From: Brassica napus
Lineage: Eukaryota; Streptophyta; Magnoliopsida; Brassicales; Brassicaceae
Direction: 5' to 3'
Length of the DNA stretch: 64,000 nt
Assembly (NCBI RefSeq): GCF_020379485.1
Contig: NC_063445.1
Location: forward strand, 55,081,422-55,145,421
In this document: piece after piece, positions 25,166 through 36,350 of the stretch
Position numbering within the stretch: position 1 is the first letter of the stretch
Layout: every line of letters starts with the position of its first letter
The notes under the pieces: model-generated
What the model was told of the DNA's origin: nothing
The model's input: the letters and a program-made list of their open reading frames with translations, nothing else
Database searches by the model: none
Translations under genes and position numbers: made by a program

Positions 25166-25467
25166 TCCGAGAAGATCGCTGGAAAATTATTAACAAAGAC
25201 TCCTCTTCTATACAAATTGTGATAGTACACCAATTCATATTGTAACGATAATGGTAAAATTTAGGGTGCAAAACACTGATCAAAACCAACCCTAATTTTT
25301 TTATTTTTTTGGTAAATAACTAACCCTAATTTTTGTGTTTAAAATATAAATTCAAGGTTAATTTTGATCAATCTTTCGCACCCAACACAATAAATCAATC
25401 TCACATCTTCGTAAAACAATATATATATATTTTTCGTCAGACTAAATATTAGTCTTAAAATCTAAAT

Positions 25468-25935
25468 GGGCAAATCTCCAAAATAGCACATTTCTAAGTT
25501 TATATCACAAAAATAGCACTCAAAAACTAAAATGACCAAAATAGCACATTTCTAAGTTTATCCTTTGAAAATTTTAATTTTTTTATTTTTCAAAATTTGA
25601 AATCTTATCCCCAAAACCTCATTTCTCAACTCTAAACCCTAAACCCTAAACTCTAAACCCTAAACCCTAAACTCTAAACCCTAAACCCTAAACCCTAAAC
25701 TCTAAACCCTAAACCCTAAACTCTAAACCCTAAACCCTAAACCCTAAACCCTAAAATCTAAACCCTAAACCCTAAACTCTAAACCCTAAACCCTAAATCA
25801 TAAACCCCATCCTTTAACTCTAAACCCTAAGTTTGTGACTTTTGATAAAACATTAAGTGCTATTTTGTGACTTTTGACCTTGAGTACTAGTTTGGAAACA
25901 TAAACTTGATTTAGTGCTATTTTTGTCTTTTTCTC
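25468..25935. mobile_element. Mutator-like MITE carrying telomere-type repeats
   Basis: Flanks aatctaaat (25459-25467) and aatctaaaa (25936-25944) agree at 8 of 9 positions, the duplication size of Mutator-like elements. The ends 'gggcaaatctccaaaatagcac' and, inverted, 'gagaaaaagacaaaaatagcac' are related. The motif 'aaatagcac(a/t)' recurs inside. 468 bp, no ORF. A relative may be at 54474-54907. Confidence 0.6.
25626..25806. repeat. Interstitial telomere-type array (CCCTAAA)n with higher-order pattern
   Basis: About 25 heptamers of CCCTAAA, the plant telomere unit, in which CTCTAAA variants recur mostly every third or fourth unit and so create a 21-28-bp higher-order pattern. Single 'atctaaa' and 'tcataaa' variants occur near the right end. 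Confidence 0.9.
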
Positions 25936-25944
25936 AATCTAAAA

Positions 25945-28350
25945 AGCCATAAAGCTTTTGTGCGGACGACAAGTGTTCTCTTGATCACGACTAACGTTTT
26001 TTCTTGCCGGCGGTGTCGGATGACTTACGTACGTTTCTCTATGATGTGTTTCATGCTCTTGCCCTTTCTTTTGGTTCTATTCGAAAGCGATCATATCGCT
26101 TGACTTGGTTGCTCCAGCTTTAGCTTGATTTATTCGTCCTTTTATTTTAGACTTAAGGATATTGCAAAAAATTTCCATTATCCACTGAATATTCTACAAG
26201 TAATCACATAACTAAAGCAACGCGATACGTAGCCGCCCCCGTAAAGGTTGGAGGGTGACGAAGGCCCTACGTCCCTACCACAACGAGAAGTCTACAACTT
26301 TATATAAGAAAATATTAATAAAATATCAATTGCTTATTGGACAACCTATTACAAATGTTGGAAAAACTTTATAAATTTCTCATGCAAAATCTATAGTTTC
26401 AACTAATCATTCATTATTAATGTGAACGAAGAAAAATTAATGGCTAGTTCTGCTTAATCTAGGATTCCACCACAAACTTTTATTACCACAAACCGTGTAA
26501 CAAAGAGAACCGGTTGGCCGGAAATAGCCGGTGTAAAGACAAAAGTTAAAGGGCAAAATGAAAGAGAAAGAAAAGGCGACCACAAATCACGTCGTTACTC
26601 ACGCGCCCAAAAACGAAAGACACGCGTCGATATATTGTCTGGACCACAACTGGTCCCCGCCAAAGCAAAAGCATGAGTCTTAGGATAAGAGAATCCTCAC
26701 CGTACATCTGGATTGATGCAGCCCGAATAATGAAAGGATAAGTATATATAAATTATTTTCCAAGAACAGTGCAAACACGACAAAACATATTAAAACCAAT
26801 TAAATAATTAAACGCCAGGGACCGGTCTTAGATTTTTTTTCTAGACTTATGCTGACAGCCGCCGGCTTAGTGGAAGAGAAGAGACGGATTTAAAGAACGT
26901 TGCTTAAAATTAGACTTGCGCGATTTTTTTTCTTAAAATTATGTTACAATGTAAGGTTTGGAATCCCATCTTATGGATGATAGCCAAATATGAAAATCGT
27001 AAGAGTTCGAAAAAAAGTAGGCATAAGGAAAAGGACAGATTTGCTATTACATATGAAGCTCGAAGAACAATCAACTCTTCTTCAAATTTTATTTCCTTTG
27101 GGATGTTGTTCTGTCCTAATAATTATGTAATGTTGTTTTTCTTATTTGCAAGTTTCTGTAATACTATTTTATATTTATAAATAAAGTAAGTTGTTGTTAA
27201 AAAATGGTAAAAATCTAGATATTTCATAATTTGTAATAATACTTTTATTAAAATTTAATAAAAAGATTATGAAATTTGTATTTTTTATCTATTTAATAAT
27301 TTAATTGTTAATAAATTCAGATTTAAATAAAATTAATATTTAAGAACAATTATGAGTTTAATTAATTAAATAATATGAGTAAAATATTTTTAAAATCTTG
27401 TTATATTAAAAATATAAAATCAAAAATACCAAAGTAGAATAATATTATGCATAAGCGTATTTGATTAAATGGTCTAATTGTACGTAATGATTAAATTATC
27501 GTTAACTCTTAAAAAATCAGTGTACTTTTGTAATATAACAAATACTATAGCGCGTGGGGTCTACTCGTTGTTGACGGTGAGGGGGTGAGAAGGTGCTATA
27601 TATCCAACTGTTTACCTATAGCCAAATGGTCCCCTGCCTACTTCACAAAAAAAAAAAAAAAAAAATTTAATTTTTCTTAATATAACCTGACAAAAAAATT
27701 CATGAAATATTTTCAAAATTCAATATCTATAATATCTGACGAAAGGAAAACCTTAAATATTTACATTTACAAAGTTTTTTGTAATTATTTATAATTGAAT
27801 TACTATTTGAACTAAAATAAGTTTGAACGCAATTGTACGTACATGTGCAGATTGTCTAGTGAAACATGTAAAATTGTAAGTCCATAGCTTTTGCAAGAGG
27901 AAAGTTTTGTTCCGTAAATCTAATAATATAATGCTTTGTTGTAAAAAAAAAACTAGCATGTCTTTGTAAAATAAGAGATGCAATAAGGGAAATAATAGAA
28001 GGTGACTAAACAATATGCTTTACCTTTGGATCATCGTAACTGAGAGGCTTATTTTATATACATCGTTTACTCCTTTCAATGGAAGCTAGTGTGTCATTTT
28101 CAAAACCTTTTGATCCTTCTTCTTTCTTTTTCTTTAAAGCTGAACACATCTAACACAATTTCACACAAGGTACAACGAAAAATAAATTAAATTTGGAGTA
28201 CTTTCGGTCACTAAATTCATAAGTAAGATATTGTACTTTAGTTACGAGAATCATTTAATAGCAAAAGCGGCAAATGTTCCCTGTAACATACTGTTTTGCT
28301 TACTATGCAACAGTAGATGCATGATATATACTTTTGTCCAAAAAGATGCA
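25945..28350. other. Intergenic DNA, no supported gene
   Basis: 2.4 kb. The 26460-26780 part is less AT-rich and has promoter-like features (ggataaga, 'aggataagtatatataaatta' at 26736-26756), but no coding sequence follows that I recognise. The 79-codon frame at 26941-27180 has no known content. A short inverted pair acgtag/ctacgt brackets a GC-rich patch at 26226-26273. 27200-28000 is very AT-rich. Confidence 0.4.
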
Positions 28351-28690
28351 TAATTTTTTATTTTTTTTGAACACCAAATGCTTATATTAAAATTAAATAC
28401 CCCAAAGGCTAAGTCGGTTACAACCGGAGAGATTCTCGACGGTAAAGTGATAAACGAAAATAACTAAAACATGACGAATGATAGATGTCGCTAAGGAGAC
28501 AAGAGACCCGTAGAGAAGCTTCACTTGTATTCATAAAGTCCGCGTTCGAAGAAACACAAAGAAGTCAAAATCGACGTTGAATAACCCAACCGATGGGTTT
28601 TGAGAGCAGTTAAAAACCATATCTGAAAATGTCTGGATCTCCTGACATTGCAATGAGGTGCGGAGAGGCTGCCGGAGTAGGACTACACAC
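28350..28690 (-). mobile_element. LINE-like 3' fragment
   Basis: A T-rich run followed by 'gaacaccaaatgcttatatt' reads on the minus strand as a LINE-type 3' tail ending in poly(A). The following 300 bp are more GC-rich than the neighbourhood. No intact reverse-transcriptase frame and no certain target duplication. Confidence 0.35.
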
Positions 28691-29128
28691 TATTAAAACA
28701 ATATAGACAGATTTGTATATTTATACTATTTATTTGCGAAAAATATTGTGAGTTTATGATTATAGGATGCTCATGCGGAATAAACATATTGTAGATTAGA
28801 ATGTCAAATAAATAAAAAGAAGTTAACCGTGTGTTGATTTATAATAAGTACAGTCTCATCACTCAAGTCATGCACATATTCCTCAGTGTCATGTTCCTCC
28901 GCCTAGTTCTTATGAATATGCATGGGTAAAATAAATCAGTGAATTGGCAACTCTTATTCTCGTTATCATCCAGGGAATCCTCTAGGATTCTTCTTTCGCT
29001 GATCCAGTCGAAGTATTCCTTTTGATTCGCGCTTCCCGAGTGATGTATCAATGGGCACGAACAACACCATTTAAATGCAAAACCGATTTGAGAAACAACC
29101 AATATCAAGCAATGTTTCATTTGGTTAC

Positions 29129-29159
<31 letters not shown>

Positions 29160-30406
29160 ACTAATCCACATATAGGAGCAAGAGCTGTCTAAGTTTTACT
29201 AGCCGATTCAACTATTAGAGATTATATTTACAAGACTTTAATCTGTATAATGTGTGTATGCGTTGAAATGAAAGAAAATAAAATGTATAGAGATCTCAAT
29301 TAATTTTCCGACAGTGGGGGAACATATAAGATTTGTCAAACGAATTAGTTCACAAATTCAAATTTGTGGGGTAGAGATGGAGACGAAGGGTAGCTAACTG
29401 ACAAAATTTCAATTAAACATTGTAGATAATCTATACAGATCAGAGGCATTAACTAATGTAACTTGATGGGTTTAAACGACAGTACTCACACATACATGTA
29501 CCATTAATTGTCATTTACACTGGCTTATTACCACTCAATATTTGCATGCAGCATCTAGACATGTTAAATACGCATACAAAGACTAGAATATCAGGCATTA
29601 AATCATGTCATTTGAGCTTTAACAAGAAAAGTTGAGTGTATGATACATTTTTGTGTGAACTGTGTACACAGAGACTAGAGATAACATTTCAAAAAAAAAT
29701 CTTAATATCCAACAACCCAAAAAATATCTTTGATACAAAGCCCCTACTTATAATCAATAAGCCGAAGGAACAACGGACCTTGATGAAACCTACCTATTGC
29801 CGAAAATCATGTAATAGTCCAACATGAAAATAAACTTAAGTAGCTTTCACAATCAGTGGAAATAGCAGAGCCAGCAAGAGGAACGACAAAACTATTGATG
29901 TTAAATGTTATAACTAGTACAAGTCCATAAACATGTAATGTTAGGGGATGTGAAAAGAGGGTAAAGATAAGTGTTGAGTCAAAGGAGGTATGTAGAAGTC
30001 AAGAGCAATAAGACATTACATGTTCCTCAAGTTAAGACCCTCCAAATAAGACTGTTCTCCATGGAAAGTGGACCACCAAAAATAGAGAAAAGCAGAGAGA
30101 AGTGAGTGTTTTCATAAATGTTCAATTCTTTAAGGGAATGGACCACTCCTCCACTCTCTTCTTCTTTCACTCTCGATGCTTCTGTCTTTGGCCATACCAT
30201 ACCACACTCACATTGCTTGCTTACTTTTGGTCATGAATTTGACATATTTGAGTATCTTAGGTCATTTTCTCCACCTAAAATCGGAAAGAAGGAAAGCAAT
30301 AATCTATTTCTGAAAGACATACAGCTGGTTCTAAATTTGCAGCCCATAACTTTTATAAAGAAAAATGATAAGCAGCTAATGGTCCTCACAATCTATGATG
30401 GGGTAG
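28691..30406. other. Intergenic DNA, no supported gene
   Basis: It contains an (AT)n tract at about 29130-29154. The 30020-30260 stretch is less AT-rich, with two 'tggacca' blocks, but no family was recognised and the 103-codon frame at 30118-30429 runs into the hAT element. Confidence 0.4.
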
Positions 30407-30725
30407 CAGGGCCGGCTCAACACTTTTAGGGGCTCTAGGGCAATAAAAATTTTTTTTACCCTCTAAAATTTATATACAGATAATGATTAAAATATTTTAA
30501 AATTTAATCAGTAATATTTTATATATTTTGTAATGAAAATAAAACTATATACATATCAAATAATTTTGGACCCTTTTCAATTTTATTTATTATATTTATA
30601 ATTTTTTTATATATAAAAATATAGATTTATAAAAAAATTAGATCCATTAATTAGTATTATACGGGGGACACGGGTTTGGGTCTGGGAGGATCGCACCGCT
30701 TGTTCCCCCAAATGAGCCGGCCATG
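30407..30725. mobile_element. Non-autonomous hAT-like element
   Basis: The ends CAGGGCCGGCTC and, inverted, CATGGCCGGCTC match 11 of 12. Flanks tggggtag and atgggtaa are a weak 8-bp duplication. AT-rich interior without transposase. Confidence 0.5.
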
Positions 30726-31139
30726 ATGGGTAAATGACACATCCCGATTTCTTCCATCCACAGTTACTACGACGATGCAACTTATAATAGTGTCACCTCT
30801 AATCTCAGGATTAACCAAGATTATATTTTCATTGGTGAGGTTGATCACTTCACGGCAGTGATGAGCGAGGACTAGGGGGAAAGGAGATTGGCGGATTTAA
30901 GATGTTTGAGTGTTTGTAACGGGCTTGGCCCATTTAAGGCGTAATGATTTCGTCTGTGATGTATCCCCCAATTCATCCAAGTCTAACTAATCACACGAAA
31001 ATTAATTTCCGCCACAAGCTCGACCACCACAATTAACACTATAAATTATTAAATTTAGCGGGATAGTTATTTCTATCCAAGATGGGCCCGCGATGAATAA
31101 CATATCATGTTTAGTAAACTGTAATCAATATAAAAATAT
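30726..31139. other. Spacer, possibly repeat-derived
   Basis: A relatively GC-rich start (30660-30960) then ordinary AT-rich DNA. No gene recognised. Confidence 0.3.
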
Positions 31140-31298
31140 ATACCAAGATTGCGGTAGGCGTGAGTCGGGCGGTTAGTGTACACCTAGCGATTGTTAACTA
31201 ATCGGAGAGTATTCGGGGAGTAATTATTTGTACTTTTTTATTATAAATATACGTATATGTACTAACATATGTGAAAACTACCGAAAACCAAACATAAA

Positions 31299-31376
31299 TA
31301 CATCATAGTCCAATGGTTCGGGATTCGTTTGATGTTTTAAGAGGTGCCGGGTTCGAATCTTAGGAGAGGAGTCTTT
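31299..31376 (+). ncRNA. tRNA-like sequence / SINE head
   Basis: An A-box TAGTCCAATGG (31306-31316) and B-box GGTTCGAATCT (31350-31360) are separated by 33 bases, followed by a T4 run at 31373. The stems do not fold as a functional tRNA, so this is a tRNA-derived pseudogene or SINE head with an internal Pol III promoter. Confidence 0.45.
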
Positions 31377-31431
31377 TCATTTCTTTTTATTAGTGATTTT
31401 AAGAAAACAAAGTTAAAAACTACTTAAATTT

Positions 31432-31487
31432 GTCCCACATCGACAACAAACTAAGAGAAGGAGAGGTGTTGAGGTACCCTATATATA
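31432..31487 (+). promoter_or_regulatory. snRNA-type promoter: USE plus TATA
   Basis: GTCCCACATCG (31432-31442) is the exact plant U-snRNA upstream sequence element. TATATATA starts 37 bases later (31480). The spacing is nearer the Pol II arrangement (about four helical turns) than the Pol III one. Any transcript would start near 31510, and no known snRNA sequence is recognisable there. Confidence 0.5.
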
Positions 31488-31989
31488 CATGACAAGGTCT
31501 CTCAGCATTTCCAAGTCGAAATGCTGCTTGTAGTCCGATTTTCGTCAAATTAAATGCAGTTTTATGGCAAGCCGATTTATTGAGTCGATTTGGTCCAAAT
31601 CGCGGTGGAAGACCCGCGCCTAGTCGGACGCTTAATCAGCTAGGCGCCCGCGTTTTAGAACCTGGGATATAAATATATATATATATATATATATCATTCA
31701 TTTCATGAAAACTGAAAGAATAAGACTGTCTAACAACAAAGTCAAAAGTTTATTCTTCCACATTCAACCATTTAGCTTCAACATTGTTCCAAAACATACA
31801 TCACATGACCTACTGAATCCAATTTCCTCTTCCAGATACACTGTATTCAATTTCTTGTATTTGCATATACACAGACAATATTACCAATATTACCAATATA
31901 GGCATCTCCTTTTATAGAATTAACAAAAGATATAGCTGTTTATAAACATAGATAATATTTACCACGTCTCACAAACATTGTAACATATA

Positions 31990-32254
31990 CTCCCTCCGTT
32001 TTTTAATATAAGTCGTTTTATAATTGTGCACATAGATTAAAAAAATCAATAATTTTTTATATTTTCTAAACAAAAACATCATTAATTATTTACCTAACCA
32101 CAAATCAACCAATGGAATAATAAAATAGAAGGTATATTATCATTGGTCATATAACATTAAGTGTTAATAAATTTTACATAGAAAATCGAAAACTTCATAT
32201 AATTTGGAACATAAAAATTCCTTTAAAACGACTTATATAAAAAAACGGAGGGAG
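31990..32254. mobile_element. Stowaway-type MITE, well preserved
   Basis: Termini CTCCCTCCGTTTTTTAATA and, inverted, CTCCCTCCGTTTTTTTATA, flanked by TA on both sides (31988-31989, 32255-32256). Length 265 bp. Confidence 0.88.
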
Positions 32255-32857
32255 TATTTCTTAAAGACCACCAAATATTTCTGAGTTTATTTTTGTGGTT
32301 AGCATATAGAAGCAATTTGTCAGTAGGAAACAAAGAACTTCAACGGATGAAGCGCTACGGAGGGAACAAATTAAAGACCCCCATGGAGTGCGGTGAAATG
32401 GAATCACAAAAAGTCTCGTTACTTTTGAAGTCAAATGTAACATTCACTTGCCCTCACTCTGCTCTAAAACCGCGTCCAATTTATTGTATTTTCCATTTTC
32501 GAAATGATAAAATTTGAAATTTGTCAACATAGATTAGATTTTTTGTACCAAGAACATAAAGATGCATAGATACCACCAAAAGATACTGCATGTGTGTATG
32601 CAAGCTGAGGAACAAAGTCTCTCACTGAAACGTCCAAAGTCCATGTTAAATAAGCTTCATCCAAATTTACATTTGTTCTCTAGAATATTAGTTTTCTTGT
32701 GACCTTTTATAGCATGAAATTTCGTAAGAATCTATTTGAATTTAACATTATTTTATCCTGTTTCTGTTCATGCCATGCATTCGGAAAGAATTTTTTTTTT
32801 GATCAAACATTTGGAGAATCAGTTCAAAAAAAAACATTTGGAGAAGAATAATGAAAT
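32255..32857. other. Intergenic spacer
   Basis: No gene or repeat recognised in 600 bp. The 32293-32517 frame has no known content. Confidence 0.35.
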
Positions 32858-33010
32858 TGTTATGAATAGTTACGTGGATGTACATCATATGTCCAAAAGC
32901 CCATGTTCTAGAAAGTTCATAAACCCTAACTTGTATCATATATATATATGCATATACCAACCTATGAAATAATAAGATTAACCAATTTCCTCTTTCTCTT
33001 GATTCACAAC
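32858..33010 (+). repeat. 5' LTR of the nested Copia
   Basis: It starts TGTTATGAATAGTTACGTGG and runs through '...ctcttgattcacaaca', followed by cgttatcagca, a primer-site-like sequence seen after LTRs of this lineage. It matches 43778-43933 at roughly 80-85% by eye. Confidence 0.75.
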
Positions 33011-33654
33011 ACGTTATCAGCAAGCTCTAATTCTAGCCGTAAAAAAAAAAAATAAATCTCTTAGCTTAGCGACTTCGTTTTGATCTTAGACGTCGTCTTC
33101 ATATCCCTCATTGACCCTTCGATTGATGTTGCTACCACTACCTATCAAGATAAGGATTACTCTCCATACTCTTATATCATACTTAAACGATCATGCTTTA
33201 ACCAATTATTTAGATCTGATTATTATGTTATTATTTCGTTATATTGCAACGAGTAGCTTGTTTCAATATTCAATTATTCTTATTAGATGACTTGCAACCG
33301 AAGCTTTACAATAAATGATCTGTATTTGTTTTTAACTTCTAACTTGTTGATTAATTTGATTAAGAAGAATTAAGATCTATACTAATTACTTGGAACTGAA
33401 TTATGCGTTAAAGAAAAAAATTATGTTTGATTGAACTATCGGCTGTTACATGATTTTTCTTTCTTTGATTGATCTAATTAAATTAACAGTGAGCAATAAT
33501 TTGATATTGCTTGGTTTAGTTGGTTATAGTATCTTTGGTATGAACTATTTAATTTTACGAAAACATACGTTGTAAGTTCATGCATTATGCCTTATTGCCA
33601 ATCTGTTTGTAATATATAATATAGATATGAGATGATTACATATTTCATTGTTTA
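33011..33654 (+). other. Leader region of the nested Copia
   Basis: An untranslated leader-like, AT-rich stretch between the LTR and the Helitron insertion point. No ORF. Confidence 0.45.
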
Positions 33655-33666
33655 CTAGGTGATCCG

Positions 33667-33684
33667 CCCGCGCTGAAGCGCGGG
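33667..33684 (-). terminator. Helitron 3' hairpin
   Basis: An 8-bp GC-rich perfect stem close to the terminal CTAG, the proposed rolling-circle termination signal. Confidence 0.75.
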
Positions 33685-33685
33685 T

Positions 33686-33850
33686 ATAGTTAAGTTAATT
33701 AGTATTTATAATTTATTATGTAAAATTATTATTTATTTATAAAATATATAAATTTTTTTATGAAAGTAGTATTATATGTATAAAGTGCACGTTATAGTTA
33801 AATTCTTTTAGTATTTATACTTTTATTATGTAAAATTATGATTTATTTAT

Positions 33851-33893
<43 letters not shown>

Positions 33894-33945
33894 TTTGTTA
33901 TGAAAGTAGAATTATTATATGTATAAAGTGCACGTTAAAGCTGGA
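33686..33945. repeat. Two diverged direct repeats with (TA)n tract
   Basis: The unit 'agttaa(g/a)tt...tatgtaaaatta...gaaagtag...tgtataaagtgcacgtta' occurs twice (about 33686-33799 and 33800-33945). The second contains a (TA)n run at 33856-33891. Confidence 0.65.
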
Positions 33946-34305
33946 GAGAAGAATGTGCTTGAGAATAAGATTCAGCGGTGGTGATAATGCCCGAAGCGTT
34001 AAAGCTTCAGCAGGACAAAGCAGCGAAGGGGTGGAGAAAACAGACAGCACCGGAGGAGGAGGAGCAAGACAGTTCGCTGGTCCTGTAATGGGGGTTACTA
34101 CACTTGATCGTGGCTTTGCTAACTCCACTACCGTTGAGCATTAACCCTTTTATGATTACTCTAGTGTTTGTTTGAATTGGATTTAAAGAATCCTGTTTGT
34201 CTGGATATTAGGATGAAGTTGTGAAACTTTCACCGCACGCGAGGGCTATTAGAGATGTGGAAGATGAGGAACTAAGAAGCTTTTTCTTCGGAATGTGAGG
34301 TTTCA
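33930..34305 (+). pseudogene. Captured host-gene fragments inside Helitron
   Basis: Plus-strand, relatively GC-rich segments read as protein. One is at about 33988-34090 ('MPEALKLQQDKAAKGW', alternatively a second frame ending 'TLDRGFANSTTVEH' at 34144). Another follows an AG acceptor at 34211-34212 and reads 'DEVVKLSPHARAIRDV' to a stop near 34299. They are antisense to the Helitron. I do not recognise the donor gene. Confidence 0.4.
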
Positions 34306-34319
34306 ATTAATAAGTAGTT

Positions 34320-34745
34320 GTGGAAGATAACAGCCGTCTACTGTTTTTATCTCTTCAAAGCTTGTTGGACCTTCGACTATTTTTAGCAAAACCCTTAAAT
34401 AATACACTTCACCTAAAGATGGTGGCACATAAGTGATCCTTCCGATTGCAAAACCCCTCCGCCTTGGTTTCCACATTCTGGTTTTAGATGCCAGACAAAG
34501 TACGATGGGAAGTCTGCATAAGTGAGATTTTTTGATTCTGGATATATCTTATTGGCCTCCATCCAGGCTACAAACTTGGACTTCCCGACAGAAATTCGGG
34601 TTAGTACTTCTTCAACGGGGTCATCTTCATTGTAAACAACCAGTTGTTGACGTGGGAGATGGAATGATAGTTTTTCTACTGATGTAGTCCGATAATGAGT
34701 AGGAAAAGCAAGAGTTCTCCAAGTAGCTCACATGCTGATATGTAT
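34320..34745 (-). pseudogene. Helitron helicase fragment (N-terminal side of the split)
   Basis: After an AG acceptor the minus strand reads 'YISACE', then 'THYRTTSVEKLSFHLPRQQL', 'VEEVLTRISVGKSKFVAWM' and 'LTYADFPSYFVWHL'. After a frame change it continues 'VLLKIVEGPTSFEEI'. These are characteristic of plant Helitron PIF1-type helicases. At least two frame breaks, so non-functional. Confidence 0.8.
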
Positions 34746-35000
34746 CTGAAAAAAAATTGCCAAACTAAAATTCAGCTAATGAACATTAAGAATCATACGA
34801 TAAATCTGATTGGTTTTCCATTTTATTTTCAAAAGATAGGAAAGGAATAATATTTTTCAGTCATCACAATACTTGAATCTAATTTGAAATCGTGAACAAC
34901 CTAACAATAATTTAAATCTGATAGTCAGTCTCACCATTATCAAAATACTACATTATAAAAACTCAGCTAATGAACATTAAGAATCATACGATAAACTCAC

Positions 35001-35757
35001 ATTGTATCTCGTAGAATATTGTCAAGCTTTGAGTTATCCTTCCCCTTTGTTTTTATCTGCTCCATTGGTCCAATATTCACAATTTGACCAATCACATCTG
35101 AAAATATCAAAAAACTCTGTCATAAATCCCAAATTTAAATAAAAGAATATTTTTGAAATTATTCAAAATAGAAAATATAACTTACCGACCAAAATGTTTT
35201 TGTCTAGCTTTCCGGATAATATCTCTTCAAAGTTTGAAAAATATTTTTCTGGATAATACTCGAGAAAATCATCAGCTGCTTTGACCTTAGTTGTTCTGAA
35301 GAATGTAATCTTATAAGGATAAGGATTGGTCCTAAATTCTCCAAGATAGTCCTTCAACTGGAAAGTATTGATGCTCACAGCTTCACCTTCTTTCAGAACA
35401 GTTAGGTGTTTCTTCATCAAGTTTTCTTCAACTTGAGCATGAATCTTTGATCCCTATAAACAGAAAAATAACAACGATAACTAAAAGGTCTTTTAAGACA
35501 ACATGAATGAATTTATATAATCATATAAATTATAAATAAATAAATATGTTTTTATGGGATTAAGAACAAGCCTCTTCATCAATCAACACCATCTCATGAG
35601 TGTTTCCAGAACTCTTGTAGGTCTTCCAGAGGACCAGAACCTTCACTTTGATTTTTTGTGTTTCATCAGCGGAATCAATGTTTTTCACAAGAACAAAGGA
35701 ATTGTTTTTCTTAGATATAATCGACATTGCAATAAACTTTGTAAAACTTGAGGGCAA
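35001..35757 (-). pseudogene. RPA70-like OB-fold (DUF223-type) gene of the Helitron
   Basis: Exons 35757-35572, 35453-35186 and 35097-35001. They encode 'VKVLVLWKTYKSSGNTHEMVL', 'KHLTVLKEGEAVSINTFQLK', 'RTNPYPYKITFFRTTKV' and 'DVIGQIVNIGPMEQI'. This is the replication-protein-A-like single-strand DNA-binding protein often carried by plant Helitrons. The exon 1 donor is GC instead of GT; the other borders are GT-AG and frames match through exon 3. The second OB domain and any zinc finger are absent, so this is a 5' fragment. No stop inside the exons indicates modest age. Confidence 0.8.
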
Positions 35758-35813
35758 TTTTAATATGGGTAGTGAATTTTAAAGTTGTCTATCATATATA
35801 TATATATATATAT

Positions 35814-36193
35814 AGCATAATAGGTCAAATTCATGTGAGAATTATATATTTTCCATAATTATTTCTTTCCTTTTGTGTTTTTCTATTAATGGGAAATATA
35901 CAAAACAATTGAGTGAAAAAGTAAAATTTACATCTCTAAGAAATATCGAAGTCACGAACCGACATGACATGCGTGACACGCAATTGTAATAGTTACTATA
36001 TGTAGCATAATAGGTCAAATTCACGTGAGAATTATATATTTTCCATAATTATTTCTTTCCTTTTGTGTTTTACTATTTATGGGAAATATACAAAACAATT
36101 GAGTGAAAAAAGTAAAATTTACATCTTTAAGAAATATTGAAGTCACGAAGTCACCGACATGACATGCGTGTCACGCAATTGTAAGAGTTACCA
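35814..36193. repeat. Tandem duplication of a 190-bp unit
   Basis: Two copies, 35814-36003 and 36004-36193, start agcataataggtcaaattca and are about 95% identical. They lie just upstream of the RPA exon 1 (minus strand), so they may duplicate its promoter. Confidence 0.9.
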
Positions 36194-36350
36194 TAACTAA
36201 ATATGGTAATAAATAAGAGTTACCAAAACTAAATAAGAGTTACCATAACTAAATATGGTAATAAATAAGAGTTACCATAACTAAATAAGAGTTACTATAA
36301 CTAAATATGCATAAATAAGAGTAATCATAACTAAATATGCATACCTAGTT
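36190..36350. repeat. Minisatellite 'aataagagttaccataacta'
   Basis: Six or seven imperfect copies of a 17-31-bp unit built from 'aataagagttaccataac' and 'taaatatggtaat'. No spacers of constant length with unique sequence. Confidence 0.85.

Larger units (their letters stand above)
31140..31675. repeat. Composite repeat with 'cgcctagtcgg' ends
   Basis: Left part 'gcggtaggcgtgagtcgggc', right part 'cgcggtggaagacccgcgcc' and 'cagctaggcgcccgcg'. Both belong to a repeat seen widely in Brassicaceae, and a weaker relative lies in the third KNOX intron near 17400-17525. Between them sit a tRNA-like head and an snRNA-type promoter (listed separately), so this is a repeat with insertions. Confidence 0.45.

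Noticed and set aside
25626..25806. Chromosome end or fusion point
   Set aside because: The telomere-type array is short, degenerate, internal, and bounded by element ends with duplicated flanks.
26941..27180. 79-codon frame downstream of promoter-like sequence
   Set aside because: No recognisable content or splice partners; not enough to call a gene.
31299..31376. Functional tRNA gene
   Set aside because: A and B boxes are present but acceptor and T stems do not pair convincingly.
36190..36350. Regular repeats considered as a CRISPR array
   Set aside because: Units are imperfect and tandem, without unique equal-length spacers, in a plant genome; a minisatellite.
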